Positions 15,698 through 16,227 of a DNA stretch of 16,227 nucleotides are shown piece after piece; position 1 is the stretch's first letter, and the number at the start of each line of letters is the position of its first letter. A program made the translations under genes and the position numbers. The notes beneath the pieces were generated by a model. That model ran no database searches, had not been told where the DNA came from, and was given only the letters and a program-made list of their open reading frames with translations. Source of the stretch: CAVPGH01 sp046726955 (GTDB lineage Bacteria; Acidobacteriota; Vicinamibacteria; Fen-336); NCBI GenBank assembly GCA_046726955.1, contig JBKPBQ010000361.1, forward strand, positions 1 to 16,227, given 5' to 3'.

Positions 15698-16227
15698 GCT
15701 GCCTCCCAGGGACGCCGCGCCGCCCAGGCCCGCACCGCCTCGAAGAGCGCGTCCAGGTGGCCGGCGAAGAAGTGGTCCGACTCGGGGACGATTACGAGCT
15801 CGCGCGGGGGGGGCAAGCGCTCGACGACGGCACGGATGTCCGGCCCGGGTCCGAACTCGTCTCTCTCGCCCTGCACGAAGAGCCGCGGGATGCGCGCGCC
15901 GTCGAGGAACGACGTGTCGGGGATGTGGCTCAAGGGGAGGCCGAGGGCGAAGGCGGCCCGCACCCGGGCCTCGTGGAGGCCGACGCGCAGCGCCATGCTC
16001 GCGCCGAACGAGAAGCCGCCCACGAGGAGCGGCAGCGCGGGAAAGCGCCGCGCCATCTCGCCGAGGGCGGCCCGCACGTCGTCCTGCTCGCCCCGTCCGT
16101 CGTCGTGACGTCCTTCGCTCCGGCCCACGCCGCGAAAGTTGAAGCGGAGCACGGCCAGCCCCTCTTGCTGGAGCGCCTTGGCCGCCCGGAACACGACCTT
16201 GAAGTGCATCACACCCCCCTGCAGGGG
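15694..16227 (-). CDS. Alpha/beta hydrolase (COG2945-like), 5' end cut off by the window edge
   Basis: The 177 visible residues belong to a dienelactone-hydrolase-like alpha/beta hydrolase. The frame runs to the right edge. The residues before the apparent GTG at 16212 (PLQGGVMHFKVVFRAAKAL) match the family's usual HPHPLxGGTMxNKVV opening, so the protein certainly continues upstream. Motifs: RFNFRGVGRSEG (oxyanion-side loop), the nucleophile elbow GGFSFGAS, QGERDEFG with the acid Asp, and ESDHFF with the catalytic His. Together these give a complete Ser-Asp-His triad. Relatives act as esterases or hydrolases on unknown substrates; this one probably does too. It is the upstream gene of an operon with the isochorismatase-like gene (ATGA overlap) and the small exported protein. 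Confidence 0.9.
   Translation of the reverse strand, partial: PLQGGVMHFKVVFRAAKALQQEGLAVLRFNFRGVGRSEGRHDDGRGEQDDVRAALGEMARRFPALPLLVGGFSFGASMALRVGLHEARVRAAFALGLPLSHIPDTSFLDGARIPRLFVQGERDEFGPGPDIRAVVERLPPPRELVIVPESDHFFAGHLDALFEAVRAWAARRPWEAA

Noticed and set aside
14783..16108. 441-codon plus-strand frame across the right-hand operon
   Set aside because: It is antisense to three genes with recognised motifs or a signal peptide, and its product is a low-complexity Arg/Ala/Ser sequence.

Overview
The window is about 72% G+C and almost fully coding. It holds 14 genes, including one partial gene at each edge. No IS element, phage gene, CRISPR array, rRNA or tRNA could be recognised. The G+C level, the exported metallo- and serine-peptidases with cleavable signal peptides, an OmpA-type peptidoglycan-binding protein, a large hybrid sensor kinase and many GTG/TTG starts suggest a high-GC diderm soil or sediment bacterium. 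Acidobacteriota is my best guess, with Gemmatimonadota and Myxococcota as alternatives. No marker gene settles this, so the taxonomy is inference.

Left part (1-5723): the 3' end of a PepQ-like prolidase (+) meets a GYF_2-domain membrane protein (-) tail to tail, with 1 nt between the stop codons. A small DUF2277 protein (+) follows. It faces a tight minus-strand operon read from 5723 to 1463: HIT-family hydrolase, exported S9 prolyl-oligopeptidase-type peptidase, and a phosphoglucomutase/phosphomannomutase. The HIT and S9 genes overlap by 4 nt (GTGA), and the S9 and mutase genes are 5 nt apart.

Middle part (5799-10342): a plus-strand run encodes an exported M20D amidohydrolase, a membrane-anchored SpoIIE/RsbU-type PP2C phosphatase and a COG0523 (CobW-like) metal GTPase. 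An OmpA-domain protein (-) and dihydroneopterin aldolase FolB (+) are divergent across a 132-nt region. That region carries face-to-face promoter-like elements and two adjacent perfect inverted repeats that would lie in the OmpA mRNA leader.

Right part (10418-16227): a 944-residue BarA-like hybrid kinase (TM-PAS-PAS-HisKA-HATPase-REC-REC-HPt) has a recognisable promoter. A PlsC-type acyltransferase fused to a multipass membrane domain follows 6 nt later and is probably co-transcribed. A minus-strand operon enters from the right edge: alpha/beta hydrolase (5' end cut off), isochorismatase-like hydrolase and a small exported protein of unknown function.

Taken together the window looks like a housekeeping region (peptide turnover, sugar-phosphate metabolism, folate, signalling, lipid synthesis) rather than a defence or mobile island. 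I saw no clear new multi-gene system. The points most worth a second look are the structured leader upstream of the OmpA gene, the acyltransferase/membrane-domain fusion behind the hybrid kinase, the GTPase with a changed guanine-recognition motif, and a set of -10-like elements placed right at start codons that lack Shine-Dalgarno sequences. No gene-free stretch exceeds 300 bases. The three largest gaps are 9066-9163, 9848-9979 and 10343-10468, and each is described below.
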